From positions 1,116,001 to 1,180,000 of the forward strand of contig NC_081340.1 in assembly GCF_022539665.2 (NCBI RefSeq): a stretch of 64,000 nucleotides of DNA. The letters run 5' to 3'. Below are positions 41,192-53,500 of this stretch, one piece after another. Positions within the stretch are counted from its first letter, which is position 1, and the number at the start of each line of letters is the position of its first letter. The notes below the pieces were generated by a model. It did not search any database and was not told the DNA's origin. It saw only the letters and a program-made list of their open reading frames with translations. Origin of the DNA: Daphnia carinata. Taxonomy: Eukaryota; Arthropoda; Branchiopoda; Diplostraca; Daphniidae. A program made the position numbers and the translations under genes.

Positions 41192-42157
41192 CTCGCTTCC
41201 TAAAGCTAGAACGAAGACTCATCGCCGACGAAAATCTTGGTAGAAGATACTCCGCTGCAATCAACGAATACATCAGCCTTGGTCACGCCCGAAAACTTTC
41301 AGCCGAGGAGGATTCGAGCTCGCCCAGTGGGGCTCATCATGCCCGAAGGTTCTGCTGTCGTTGCCTGGCAACCCAGTTTCGTCTATCGACTTAGCGCTAC
41401 ACGGAATGCCCATAGAACGGACGTTGGGCCTCTCACTCGACTACGGTAGCGACTCGTTCGTAGTGAGCGCAAGCATTAAACTGGATGAAGAGACGAAACG
41501 TGAAATACTACGAGAAACGTCAAGCGTCTACGACCCATTTGGTTTTCTCTCACCGGTGTTGCTACAAGCTAAACTCATTCTGCAAGCTGTATGCAGAAAA
41601 TCGGTTGGCTGGGACGATCAACTAGACCAGACGACCATCGATGAGTGTCAAAATTGGGCCATCTCCCTCTCGAAGCTAATCCCGCTTTCCGTCCCACGAT
41701 GTTTTTACCCAGAGCTACCAAAAGCACGAGGTGTGGGACTGCATCTGTTTGCTGACGCCTCCGAATCAGCGTTTGGTGCCATTGCCTATCTCCGTTTCGA
41801 CATCCCCGACGGCGTTAAAGTGTCATTCGTTATGGCCAAGGCAAGAGTAGCACCTATCAAATACGTTTCGATACCCAGACTTGAGCTGTGTGCAGCATTA
41901 CTCGCCGCCCGCCTAGCATCAGTGATCAAGTCAGAACTTCGACTAAAAATCGACCAAACCACATTTTGGTCAGATTCGACAACGGTTTGAGATGGATCAA
42001 CTCCCCACACTATCGGTTTCATATTTACGTCGGAAACCGAATAGGCGAAATATTGGAGCTGTCCGAAAGTAGTCAATGGCGTTACGTCCCTACGGCTCAA
42101 AACCCAGCAGATGACGTCAGCCGCGGCGTCACGTCATCTGAATTTTCCATCGAACAT
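41192..42157 (+). pseudogene. BEL RT edge, connection and RNase H remnant with RT core deletion (left arm)
   Basis: In another frame the RT N terminus continues (LARFLKLERRLIADENLG, INEYISLGHA) and then joins, near 41340-41365, directly to post-palm sequence (LPGNPVSSIDLALHGMPIER). The catalytic part with the ADIxRM and YxDD boxes is gone. The connection (SSVYDPFGFLSPVLLQAK) and RNase H start (LFADASESAFGAIAY, IPRLELCAALLAARL, FWSDSTTV) follow, with a stop at 41988-41990 that breaks RNase H; the frame resumes with LRWINSPHYRFHIYV up to the gap. Confidence 0.82.
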
Positions 42158-42257
42158 NNNNNNNNNNNNNNNNNNNNNNNNNNNNNNNNNNNNNNNNNNN
42201 NNNNNNNNNNNNNNNNNNNNNNNNNNNNNNNNNNNNNNNNNNNNNNNNNNNNNNNNN
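42158..42257. other. Assembly gap, 100 N
   Basis: Exactly 100 N, a conventional placeholder for a gap of unknown size. It sits at the palindrome spacer; any integrase and LTR of the second BEL element on either arm must be inside it or missing. Confidence 0.99.
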
Positions 42258-45200
42258 CAACACCTCGTGCTTTTGGTAGCTCTGGGTAAAAACATCGTGG
42301 GACGGAAAGTGATTAGCTTCGAGAGGAGATGGCCCAATTTTGACACTCATCGATGGTCGTCTGGTCTAGTTGATCGTCCCAGCCAACCGATTTTCTGCAT
42401 ACAGCTTGCAGAATGAGTTTAGCTTGTAGCAACACCGGTGAGAAAAAACCAAATGGGTCGTAGACGCTTGACGTTTCTCGTAGTATTTCACGTTTCGTCT
42501 CTTCATCCAGTTTAATGCTTGCGCTCACTACGAACGAGTCGCTACCGTAGTCGAGTGAGAGGCCCAACGTCCGTTCTATGGGCATTCCGTGTAGCGCTAA
42601 GTCGATATACGAAACTGGGTTGCCAGGCAACGACAGCAGAACCTGGGCATGATGAGCCTTGATCAAGAGCTCTCAATCCTCCTCGGCTGAAAGTTTTCGG
42701 CGTGACCAAGGCTGATGTATTCGTTGATTGCAGCGGAGTATCTTCTTCTACCAAGATTTTCGTCGGCGATGAGTCTTCGTTCTAGCTTTAGGAAGCGAGC
42801 GAGTGTAGCCTGGCTGTTGTCGGGGAGGTTCGGCTCGTTTTTCCAGAGGAGTCCCGACTCGTAACGATCGCCTACGAATCTTGTCGTTTCTGCTTCTTTA
42901 GGATCTTGTTTGGTGAATGCACCATCGTCGCTGACCGGCACCTTGACACCTGCTCGGGCTTGCAGGTCTCGGTGAGAGTAGAAAGCGATCGATCGCATTC
43001 ACAAGATCTTGATCGGGTGGGGGCGCTAATGAGAGCGAGTTGCACTGAAGTTGTGCAACGGTGGCCGGAGAAATCGGACCGGCTATACACCATCCAAGAG
43101 GCTGTTCGGAGACCTCGCGGAGCTCGCTCGTTCAACGGATCTCTTTTGATTTCAAGGACTTCTTGCGGAGCCATATCACACGAGCCGATCAACACGTTCA
43201 CGTCCACGGAATTTTGGGCGGGAACCTTCAATCCAGCTAGATGAGGCCAATCCTTGACAAGCTTCTTTAGATCGACGTTTTCGTTCTTGATTTTTAAGAC
43301 GGGAACGGAGTAACAGTTCGGGATTTCGAAAGAACTGCTTTTGTCCAACGACGAGATTCTGAAGGACACCTTTGTCGTGCAGTTGGGTCGCGGCCGTGGT
43401 ACGTTCCGATTATCGAAAGTCCCTTCTCGCCTTGAAGTCCCAATTCGTTTGCAAGCGCGTTGGTTATCATTGAGATTTGGCTACCGGGATCCAACAATCC
43501 GTACCCGGTCCAGGTTCGACCATTAGCTTCGATTACCATAGGGACGATAGGCAGCAGGGTCGTTTCGTTTTCGTAGCCGTAGGAGACCGCGCCGTTAAAT
43601 GGGCCCTTTCGAGAAGAGGTGACGTCGGGCTCGATTGTGGCGTTTTCGGATACATCCTCGGTGCTCCGTGGAGAAGAGGGTGGTGAAGACGTTTACAATC
43701 TTCAATTCCACATTCCTTTTCCCTTTTACACTCGGAACTTAGATGGCGGTCGTCGAGACACCGGTAACAGCATCTTTTTTCTTTGACTACCGATCGCTCC
43801 GTGATTTAACGCCTTAAACTTCTCACAGAGGTAAAGGCGATGAGCATCGTCACAATATGGGCAGGATGCGATGTTTACGGTTGTGGAGAAGACCATAGGG
43901 GCGGTCGACTTCTTCGGTTTTTTGTTAGACGATTTGTGGACGTTTTCTCGAGTCTTCGGATGATTGCCTTGCTGGAATGTGGGGTCGACGCCAACACGGA
44001 CGAAATACTCCGCCATCGTAACGTCATCGAGCCACGTGTCCAGGTCGAGTATCGTAGGCAATCTATCTTGAATTCGATAGCTCACTTCGGCCCATTTACT
44101 GCGTAGGTTGGGCGGCAATTTTCCAACCAATTGAGCCAAAGTGGTGCTACTGTGTAGCTCCAATCATATCCACCCAGTTGCAAAGTTGCGACGACTGAAC
44201 GGAGTGTGGACGAAAACTGCTTAAAGATTCGTAGTCGCTATCTTTAAACGAAGGTAGCTTTAGAAGCAATGAAGAGCAGGCGGTTGATACGATTCTTGGA
44301 TTCCCGAACTTCCGATGCAGCTCTTTCAATGCAAAGGAGTATAATCCAGGGTTGAGTAGAACTTCACCGAGGTTCTTCTGAATTTCGGTCGTCAGGCATG
44401 CACGTAGATGATGTTGACGTTCGGCATCGCTGAAACATGTGTCATGGATCTGAACCTTGAATGACTGGATAAACATAGGCCAGTTTATCGGGTTGCCGTC
44501 AAACTTCGGTGGTTCAGCTGGCGTCTCGATGATGAACGAAATGTCGGAGGTGCGTCATGACGATTCACGGTGAATATCCAGGCATCAGGGGAGTACACCG
44601 TTGGTTGCGAATCAGGAACTGGTCTCTGGGACGGAAACGTTTGTTGCGTAAATCGGTTGTGTACGGGAGGCGCCGACATCGCGATTGTTGGATGTGACGG
44701 CGGACGTGCGCTGGAGTTGATTTGCTGAGCTACCCGATCGAATATGTTTGTGGGTGCGTAGCTTGAGGCGTTGACGTTCAAGTTAGGAAATGACGAAGAT
44801 GGCTGGTCAAACGTAAACGGCTGTTGGGACGCAGCCGGCCCGTGTTGAGAGCATGGTTGCATTGTCGTTGCTGGTCTGTACGGCATGCAGAATTCTGGAA
44901 CAGGCGTAGCGGGTGCATGAAATGGGACGTTAGAAGTTTTCCAGACATCTGTTTTATCAAACCCGGACGTTTCGATTTAATCCGTCTCGTCGGTTTCCGC
45001 TAATTAGTCTGCGAGTTGTTTACGTAACAAGGAGCTAGTGTAACGTTGCTTTCTCTAACTCCATTTTTGGTTGTCGTTCCTTACGTGCTGCTTCAACCCG
45101 CTTTTCCTCTGCCTTTCTGGCGATTTCGAGCTGCATCTTGCCAAGTTCGAACTGCTTTCTACGTTCTTCCTCTTCGGCTTGTTGTAAGGCTTCGGCTTTT

Positions 45201-45790
45201 TCCTGTTGAATCCTTAGTTGCGTTTCCTTTTCTAACCGCTCGGCCTCCTGAAGTTTACGTCGTGTCGATGAGGTTGATGAACGGTTGGAAACACTACTAC
45301 GGCTGGAACCTGCAACTGATCTTGCGCGGGCCTGAAGGGAGTCGATGTAGTTGGCCATGTCGGTTAACGCCCTCGAGTGTTTGATGGAAATATCAATTCC
45401 CCAGCTGGTTTCTCTGTCTAGATCTTCGCCGTCGAACTTGCAGACTTCCACGTAGCGACGGTGAATTCTTTCAACGATGTCGTATGCACGAACCAGGCTT
45501 GTTCGCTCAATCTCGATTGTTCCAACATCTTCCTGCATTCGGACGGCAAGGAGAGCTTGATTGAGTGCCATCGTGTGGATTCTTTTGGCCTGCGTACGGT
45601 GCTGTTTTAGCTGAGCGGGGTCGTTTGTCCTTTGCCATTCTTCCAAATCTTCCTCCGGTTCTTCTTCTTGAATAACATCGAGAGGGAAAGCTTCGTTGGC
45701 CATGCTTGAATGACAACGGATGACGTATGGGATCAGTTTACGCAACGTGTTACGTGATCTGCCACGCGGGACTGATTTGCGAGTATGCAC
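42258..45790 (-). pseudogene. Second BEL/Pao polyprotein, right arm, multiply frameshifted
   Basis: Same protein as 38255-41990 on the opposite strand, broken into frames 45035-45790, 44485-44960, 43726-44476, 42872-43539 and 42313-42666. Indels include changes near 44983 (TTTAATCC for TTTCATCC region), 44165 and 43790, and loss of one or a few bases elsewhere. The RT core deletion is shared with the left arm (LLSLPGNPVSYIDLALHG follows directly), so it predates the mirroring. The CCTCCCCGACAACA duplication of the left arm is absent. Confidence 0.83.
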
Positions 45791-46082
45791 TTTAGACGTT
45801 ATTTAAAGGCATGAGCTTGTCGACGAGACGGGTACAAGCTAAGGTTTCGACAATCAAGTTATTAGGACAATACTTCGTGCGTAGACGATTCAATGTGCTA
45901 TAGGGGCGAGCACATGTGGCGTAAATCGTCTAATTAAGTTTTGTTCTAAAGGTAACGCTTGATTGTAGATCCTCTTGATAGGAGACAACGTCAGCATGAG
46001 TTTTCGTGCTGTAGCGTAAACGATGTGGACGATACAGAGCGATAAGACGACTACAATTTACGGATCAGTTCGTTGGGATTCA

Positions 46083-46103
46083 CGATTCCCGGTCGATGCA
46101 CCA
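46083..46103 (-). promoter_or_regulatory. Primer-binding site of the second BEL element, right arm (tRNA-Gly-like)
   Basis: Mirror of 37855-37875, three bases from the LTR at 46107. Confidence 0.78.
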
Positions 46104-46106
46104 AAA

Positions 46107-47137
46107 TGTTAACGATACGTACTGACTTTAAGATTGCAGGTAAATTTCGCACTCTGTATTTTAATTACGGGCACGTTAGCTCAATACTGATATTTTACAA
46201 GTTACAATATTTTACGGGAAAACGAGTGACGCGACTGTAACAGGCAAATTCTTGTCTCTAATAATTTTGCGAAAGGGTGATCTTCCCTCCTCGTTGCGTC
46301 GTCTACGTTCCCCTGCCTCCGTTTTCGCCTATGGCACAATACCGTTTTAGATAAAGCCTCTGCTAACTATTTGGGGCTGTAGGATTCGGAACAGGCATTA
46401 ATGACGGGCAGCAAATGGCGGGGGGGGCGAGCAAATGCGAACAAAATGTCGATGCTGTTTGGAGGGCCGACGGGCAGAGAGTGCGCCAGCGGACAGACAG
46501 GAGGTAGACGGGCAACAATGACGGGTTTCTTGGCAGGCAAAGTGGGTTGACGGGCAGAGAGCGGTTTGACGGGCAACTTCAGCTGATTTCTTGGCGGGCA
46601 AAGAAAATGAGGCGATGGACGGTTAAAAACAGTGATTGGGTCGGCGGGCAGAGAATAGGCCGACGGGCAGAGAGTGGGCCGACGGGCAGAGAGTGGGTCG
46701 ACGGGCAGAGAGTGGGCCGACGATCAAAGAGGATGCCGACGGGAAGCAACAGCCGGTTTCTTGGCGAGCTAAGTGGGTTGAAGGGCAGGAACTTTGCGAG
46801 GGAAGACGGACAGAGGCAAAATTTGGGTGGACGGGCAATTATGGCGGGCGTTTTGACGGGCAGCGACTGGACAAGAGGAATGTGGGTTGACGGGCAGAAA
46901 ATGGTTTGACGGGCAGAGAGTGGGTCGACGGGCAACTTCAACTGGCATCTTGACGGGCAGAAACAATGAGTGGGTCGGCGGGCAAGACAGGGGAACTCTT
47001 GATTGCGAAAGAAAGTAGACGGGCGAAAAAATGGCATGAATCGATTTTCTTAAAAATAGCGTTAAAATACGCTAGCGCCACCTATCCCCCGGCCCTGACG
47101 GGCCCAAAGCTACTAGTACTCTGTATAATACTTAACA
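46107..47137 (-). repeat. LTR of the second BEL element (right arm)
   Basis: About 1031 bp mirror of 36821-37851, including the GCCCGTC minisatellite (GACGGGC on this strand) at about 46398-47022. The outer end TTAACA is at 47137. Confidence 0.75.
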
Positions 47138-47970
47138 AAATAAAATACGGAATACGGTAAAACTTCTTTATATGCTCACGGTGTAGGAAAGCAACGATGT
47201 GTGTGAAATCACCTAACATTTTTCCTATTTAGTGAGCATGGGTTGTGTAGAGAACTAACTAGAAAGTTGACCGGTAGATGGCGTAGTAAAACATGGCAAT
47301 CCGTTGTAGCTAGATAAAAATATCCGGTGTTCTTCATCTAGCGGTCAGGTTTTTAGTTAATTCTCTACATCCACTAACGAATTTCTACTACATAGCGCTA
47401 GTGCTGTAGCGTGATAGCGCGCTAGCATTGCGTCAAATATTCGGTGTATTTTCAAAAAGATTAACTTAATAGAAAGAAACAGCGGTTTTTTCCCGGTTTC
47501 ATTTTTTGCAGGAAAAAAAGTTTAACCCGACGAATTAAGCCGAGCCCAAGGCCTAAGAAAAATCGGGCTTATTATTTTAGTCGGGCTTAACATTTTTTTT
47601 CTACAAAAGCTTGACACTCATCGGAATCGGTTGAGTATCACAGGATATACTCAAAACTGAATTCTGATTCAGGGAATATTGCTACTTTTTCATTAAGTTA
47701 ATCGTTTTTGAAATACACCGTTGATGCAATGCTAGCGCGCCAGTACGCTACAGCGCTAGCGCGATGCAGCAAAAATATTCAGTGGGTGTATGTAGAGAAT
47801 TCACTAGAAATCTGACCGGTAGATGGTGATAGCAGTAAAGCGGGGTAAAACAGATTGCCATATTGCCATACTGTGTTCGAATTTCTATTACCAGCAACGC
47901 CATCTATTAAGAGAAATATAAAAAAATATCCGATGTTTACTATATGTCATCTAGAAAGACTCCCTATCGG
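47138..47970 (+). repeat. Foldback repeat copy 3 (right arm)
   Basis: Same orientation and near-identical sequence as 20964-21712; mirror of 35990-36820. Contains GCTAGCGC cores at about 47395-47430 and 47730-47765. Confidence 0.8.
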
Positions 47971-48073
47971 GAAATTCAACGGAAATTTTTTCTCAATAGA
48001 GACTTGCTTTATATTGTACAATCCTTGAACTACGAAATCAATAAAAAAAAATGCATTTGGATCAGAAAATGTA

Positions 48074-48079
48074 TTTATT
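48074..48079 (-). terminator. Polyadenylation signal (inner right NUDCD1-like fragment)
   Basis: TTTATT on the + strand (AATAAA on the minus), mirror of 35878-35883. Confidence 0.55.
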
Positions 48080-48112
48080 CAATTCCAGGAAGCAACTGAT
48101 AGATTAGAGGTT

Positions 48113-49795
48113 TCAATCGCTATTTACACGAATAGCAAAAAGAGAGGAAGATGTCAGAAGAAGCAAAAAACTGTTTGTCGCCAGAGCATCGAGACACTCT
48201 TCTGAACTATCAATATTGAGAACTTGTTGACGGGCAATGTTACCTACCCGTCGGCCTGTAGGTCGATGCACCATTTCCACTCCAGCCGAAGTGCAAGTCG
48301 ATTGGCGGTATATGTAAACATGACTGAAGGCATCGCGTAAAGCTGCGTACGTCATATCAACAAAATTTGAAACATGTTAGAGGGCCCGAACAGAAATTTT
48401 CGCTAAGGTTTTTTTTTACTAGGCGGTGCTACAGTAAATTTCCGTTGTTCCTTAGAAACCTGGATGTAGCCCAAGGCCTGCAGTGAAGCCGTGTGCAAGC
48501 ATCGCCAGGATAGTTCTAGTTCGTCGCCCATAGGCTGCCAAATAAGACCATCGACGTCGTGACGTAAGCAGAAGGCTGGTGCCAATCCAGGAGCCGACTG
48601 AGTAAAAAACAGAAGCTGTCCACTCAGTATTGCCTGTAAAAGAAAAAATTATGCAGCGTAAAAGCCATTTTCCTTTCAAATGAATTCGCGCATCGTAGCT
48701 TCCCGCATACTTTGTGCGTGAATTCGTTCGTTTCTCCGTCAAAGCGAAAAATACACGACTCATCCATGGGCATATCATCACATTCTTCTAGTTGCTCACT
48801 GCTGAAGACGGGGAGGTCGACCACCGCCCTCTGCTTGCTAAACAGAAAATCAGGGATTGGTGACGTGGCGAAACAGATAACCAATTTAATAGGCAATACA
48901 ATACCGTTTCTTTCATGTCCATATTAATTACGCTTTCATAATCGGCGGCTGTTTCGGAGTCCAAGACTTTTCGACCACGAAGATCACTTTGAATAAGATG
49001 ATTCCAACTCAGTGACTTGTCAATTTTTGACAAGATAATCTCCAGTTTCGCATCCGACAGTGTCCACGTACTGGACTCGACCGAAATGGGATGAGCCAAC
49101 TCGCCAATCAAATACGTTTGATTTTTATACACAACTTTCAATGCCTGACTTTCAATTTTGACGACTAAATCGTGCTTCGACGTCTGTTTGTTAAATGTTA
49201 TCCATACAGTCACTTCCTCTGGGCTTTCCATCCAAGTGTAGGCAATCTTAGTTTCGGCTTCATCTAGGATAGCATTTGAATAAATTCCAGTTGAATGACA
49301 AGTGAACATTTCCACATACCTTGTATCGTTTCGCTATTTGCTAAAGGCGCAGCAACATCCTTGTTCGAATCGAATATAATGCCAAGAGGTTCTCGGGCAA
49401 TAAGGTATAGCGCTTTACCAGGGCTTAAAACAGAAGCGTAATCCAAGCCGTGAGGTATCGCTAAACGTTTGAGTTGCTTGAAAGACCAATGTCCGTCTAC
49501 ATGTTCATATTGCACCCATTCCAAACAATTGATCAATGGGGTCTCCTTCTCGCTGCAACCAAAGACTGATAGGGCAAGTTGGCTTTCAACTTTACCTGCA
49601 GTTACATAATTTCATTATGAAACATTGTAATCATATACAGTAATAAACATACCAAGAGCTTCAACTTTAAGGGCCAGAACAGAAAGGGTCTCTGACTGAT
49701 TACTTTCTATAGTATTAAGCATTGAATTGGTAATCTTAAACGGTTCACCTTTGCCCAGAGCTTCACTAGAGAGTTTGGCCTTAAAAATAACAATG
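48113..49795 (-). pseudogene. NUDCD1-like gene, inner right 3' fragment
   Basis: Mirror of 34163-35844 with the same exon set, CS domain and C-terminal block, sharing the inner-type variants (YLIGEL, SDAKLE, IQVSKEQ). One extra G in the exon encoding the acidic FSSEQLEEC segment (GACGGGGAGG at 48807 against GACGGGAGG) shifts the frame here only. The upstream end is again cut at the Gypsy 5' LTR. Confidence 0.72.
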
Positions 49796-49807
49796 GATTC
49801 GTGGATT

Positions 49808-50255
49808 CGTGGATTCGGAGGACATCCACGTGTTAACGAGGGACACGTGGAGTCCGAGGACATCCACGTGTTAACGAGGGACACGTGGAGTCCGAGGACA
49901 TCCACGTGCTGGGAACGTCTCGTACATCAGCCCCAACCCTTTTTCTCCGCTTTCACTTCCGTAAGGTCAAGTAGAATTATCTGCTTGACCATCTTATTGG
50001 AAGAGCTTACCCCTTCTATGCGCTTTCTATTCGAACGGTCACGTAGAGGTTATCTACGTGACCATCTCCTTTACTTCCCGCGTCACCCTAGCGGGTAACG
50101 ACCCTTTTGCTTTAAATAGGAGGGCCTACGAGTGAGACGGGGCTCTCAGTAGACAGTTGGATGTGGAGTGTTAAGTGTGGCAGAAATTAATACACCAGGT
50201 CCAAAAGCGCTGTGAGTCAGTCCTTTTTTAGTGGAGTGCGGCAGTAGCCGTCACA
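49808..50255 (+). repeat. Gypsy 5' LTR (right arm) with 38-bp internal duplication
   Basis: 448 bp, 38 bp longer than its left-arm partner because the unit GAGGACATCCACGTGTTAAC... is present twice (49818-49855 and 49856-49893). The outermost TGTCA is missing, replaced by repeats of GTGGATTC joined to NUDCD1-like sequence. Confidence 0.9.
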
Positions 50256-50257
50256 AT

Positions 50258-50269
50258 TGGTGGAGACGC
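50258..50269 (+). promoter_or_regulatory. Gypsy primer-binding site (right arm), tRNA-Ala-like
   Basis: TGGTGGAGACGC two bases after the LTR, complementary to the acceptor end of tRNA-Ala from memory. The match weakens afterwards (AGGTCG). Confidence 0.6.
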
Positions 50270-50339
50270 AGGTCGAGCCCCTAAAGAACTTCGTAAATTT
50301 GATTCCGTGTCGGTCAACCGAATTTTCCGTAAATCCATT

Positions 50340-50535
50340 TATCGCATTTAATTTCGTTCGTTTACCGCAAACTGGTGCAAGAGGTGGCCAGCAAGGCGGA
50401 AGTTTTTTTTGTTGGGAAGGTTCCTTTATTTTTGTTGTGTGCGGATTTTCAGTATATCGCATTTGATTTCGTGCGTTTGCCGCAAACTGGTACAAGAGGT
50501 GGCCAGCAAAGCGGAAGTTTTCGTTGGGGAGGGTC
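50340..50535 (+). repeat. Leader tandem duplication in the Gypsy element
   Basis: The stretch TTTCGTTCGTTTACCGCAAA plus CTGGTGCAAGAGGTGGCCAG (from 50351) recurs at 50467-50511 with minor changes, a period of about 116 bp. It lies between primer site and gag, where packaging signals are usual. Mirrored in the left arm. Confidence 0.75.
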
Positions 50536-53500
50536 CCGTAATTTTTTGGAGAATTGTTTGAGATTCGAAACTATTGGGATTCTCCAGTGTTCGCGTCGAC
50601 TGATGAGTAAACAGTCAGGGAGATATCCTACGTGCGGCCGGGCGCCAAGTAGACGGTTACATCCGGAACTATTTGATCAATCTGAACTGATAGAAAAAGT
50701 GGAAGTGCCTGATAGTAGTGTCATTGTTAATGTAACACCCCTCACACGTGACAGTGCGACAGTGTCAAGAGAAGACGTTCGTGGAGTAGAAAGCGCAGTA
50801 ATCAGTGAACCACAAAACTCGACACCAGAGCAATTTCGGCTCAATTTTTACACACGGCCCAGCAACATGGCGGCAAGTGTACAAAAATTCATAGCACCGC
50901 CGATTTTTTCAGCAAACCCGGAGGAAGATCCTATGGATTGGTTAGAACGCTTTGAGATAGTGGCAGCGTACAACCGTTGGTCAGATGCAGACCAAGCGCG
51001 GAATTTCGCGATGTATTTGGAAGGGGCAGCCAGAAAATGGTTTTTGGTGCATCCTCACCCTGATCACTGGGAGGATCTTCCGCTCCGCCCGAACCCGGAA
51101 GACCCAACACGACCCAATCTGCCAGCAGCGACAGGGTTAAAATCGCAATTCGTAGCGGCCTTTCGGCAGGCTAATTTCACACTAGTGCAAGAGAGCAAGC
51201 TTCGTCAACGAGTACAAGGCGTAGAGGAAGACATAGTGTCGTATTTCTACGACGTAATTAATATGTGCAGGTTGGTGAACCCGACAATGTCACAAGAGCA
51301 TCAACTAGAACATCTATACCGCGGTCTAAAACCATCGTTATTGCAAAAAATTTACCCACATAAGCCGACATCTACGGCTGACTTTCTAGATCTGGCCAAG
51401 TTACACACGGAGGCCATGGTTCTGGCGAACCAGAAAGTTTGGGCCCAATCTTTAAGAGCGCTATCAGAGGAGCCGGAAAATATGAAACTGAACAAGAATG
51501 TGACTCAACCGACATTAACAGCAGAAATTACGAGTGCGCTGAAACAATTAAACGAAACGGTGAAACAGTTACACTTATCTACAGGACCGGCATTCCAAAT
51601 GGCTAAAATGGGTCAAAGCAAAATCAGTAGTAATGGATTCGATAGAAATAGAAGGACGACCGAGGGAAGATACGTATGCGGATTTTGTTCAAAAATAGGC
51701 CACCTTGACTACAGATGCTTCCAGAACCCAGCGTCAGCATTATACAGAGGCCCAAGACAGAATCGGATGAGACAACAGGGCGAACAACAACACGCCAGGC
51801 AAAGGCAGTTTCATCAGCCGGAAGGACACAAGCAAGCAGGAACGGTGAACAGTGTGGCGTTACACTCGAATGCAGAAGAATTACCGAACCTGGAGCAACA
51901 ATTTTATGTGAACAAGATTAACATTCCTAACAAAACGGACCATGGAACGGCACAGTCAACACAGCCATTGTCAACACAGGAAGATCAAAGTGGTGAAGAG
52001 ACAAGTGAGATTATAAAACAAAAGTTGGGGAAGAATGTACCAATACTGTTGTCGGACATATCCCGTTTTATCAAAAAGACGGTGAAATGTGGAGACATCA
52101 CAGCAACGGCAGTGGTGGACACGGGCGCAGCAGTCAGCGTCATATCGCCAAAATTGTTGGGACGCACACATTATGTGATGGAGGATTGGGGCGGCCCGGA
52201 CATTGTATTAGCAAATGGTTCCAAAGTAACGCCGTTAGGAGCAGCCCGGGTAACCATAACCCATAATAATACAACAGCCCAAGGAAGGGCAGTAATCATG
52301 GAAATGGACGGAATTGACTTGTTGCTGGGGAATGATTTTTTAAAACAATTCGGAAAACTTCGAATTGATTACACCGGTGACACAACGCAAGTGATATTGG
52401 GAGAGCTACCGTTTAAGGATGATCACGATCAAGAGGAAAGTCTTCAGGCTGGCAGTAAAATTAGTAACACAACTAGTTACATGATTCCGGCATTTTCGGT
52501 GATAACAGTGAACACAAATCGCGACGAGAATAGCTCTTCAACTGGGTTGTTTTCCCCTTCGACAGAGTTATGGGTGTCTAAAAAGCTGGCAACAGGTCAT
52601 GCTATTCTGGCGGCAGATTCGAAGTGCATACTGGTGGCCAATTTATCGGCCGTACCAGTGTGGCTAAAGGAAGGGTCAACTTTGGGGACGGTACAGCCAT
52701 ATACCAATAAGATAATCAAGTGTGAGTGGGAGGAGCTTCCACAACAAGAGGACGGAGAAAACAAGGACAAGCTGACGTTGGAGGAGAAGAACCTAGTAGA
52801 TAATTTGGAACAACAAATAAATAGTGAACTAACAAACGAAAATCGAAAATCGCTACTAGCACTACTAGAAGGACACCTATCATGCTTCGCAAAGAATGAC
52901 AAAGATATGGGATTTTGTACGACAGCAGAACATCAAATCAATATCAAAGAGGGAGCGTTACCAATATATCAGCGACCAAATGCAAGCGCATGGAAAGCGC
53001 GGAAAATCATACAAGGATTATCAGAAGACATGATAAAAGCTGGCATCATAGAAAGATCAGAGAGCCCTTGGGGAGCGCCAGTCGTACTGATAAAGAAAAA
53101 GGATGGATCATGGCGGTTCTGTGTAGACTACCGGGGATTAAACGAGGTCACAGTTAGAGACGTATACCCTCTACCCCGTATCAACGATATTCTGAGCAAA
53201 CTAGAAGGCGCGGAATATTTTTCCATAATGGATTTACAATCAGGATATCATCAACTTCCACTGCGAAAAGAAGACAGAGAAAAGACGGCGTTTATCACAG
53301 CAGACGGATTATATCAATTCAAAGTCCTGCCATTCGGACTAACGAATGGGCCCAGTGCCTTTCAACGGGCAATGGACGTCATTTTGGGAGGACTGCGTTG
53401 GAATTCATGCCTAGTGTACCTAGATGACGTAGTGGTGTACGCACCTGATTTTCAAACTCACGTGCATCGCTTACATCTGGTATTATCGTGCTTAGCCAAA

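Larger units (their letters stand above)
22737..41735 (+). repeat. Left arm of giant inverted repeat (about 19.0 kb)
   Basis: Reverse-complementary to 42258-61272 along its length, with left + right coordinates staying near 83,957-84,000. Outer edge: the sequence CAGCTTGTGGTTC is shared and matching stops immediately outside it. Inner edge: AAAAGCACGAGGTGT is the last shared stretch before the N gap on the other arm. Identity is very high, with scattered substitutions and small indels. Confidence 0.93.
36821..42157 (+). mobile_element. Second BEL/Pao element, left arm, 5' part only
   Basis: Distinct BEL family: LTR 36821-37851, tRNA-Gly-type primer site 37855-37875, leader, gag-protease frame, then RT edge, connection and RNase H. 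The sequence runs into the N gap at 42158, so integrase and 3' LTR are not visible. The core of RT is deleted. Confidence 0.88.
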
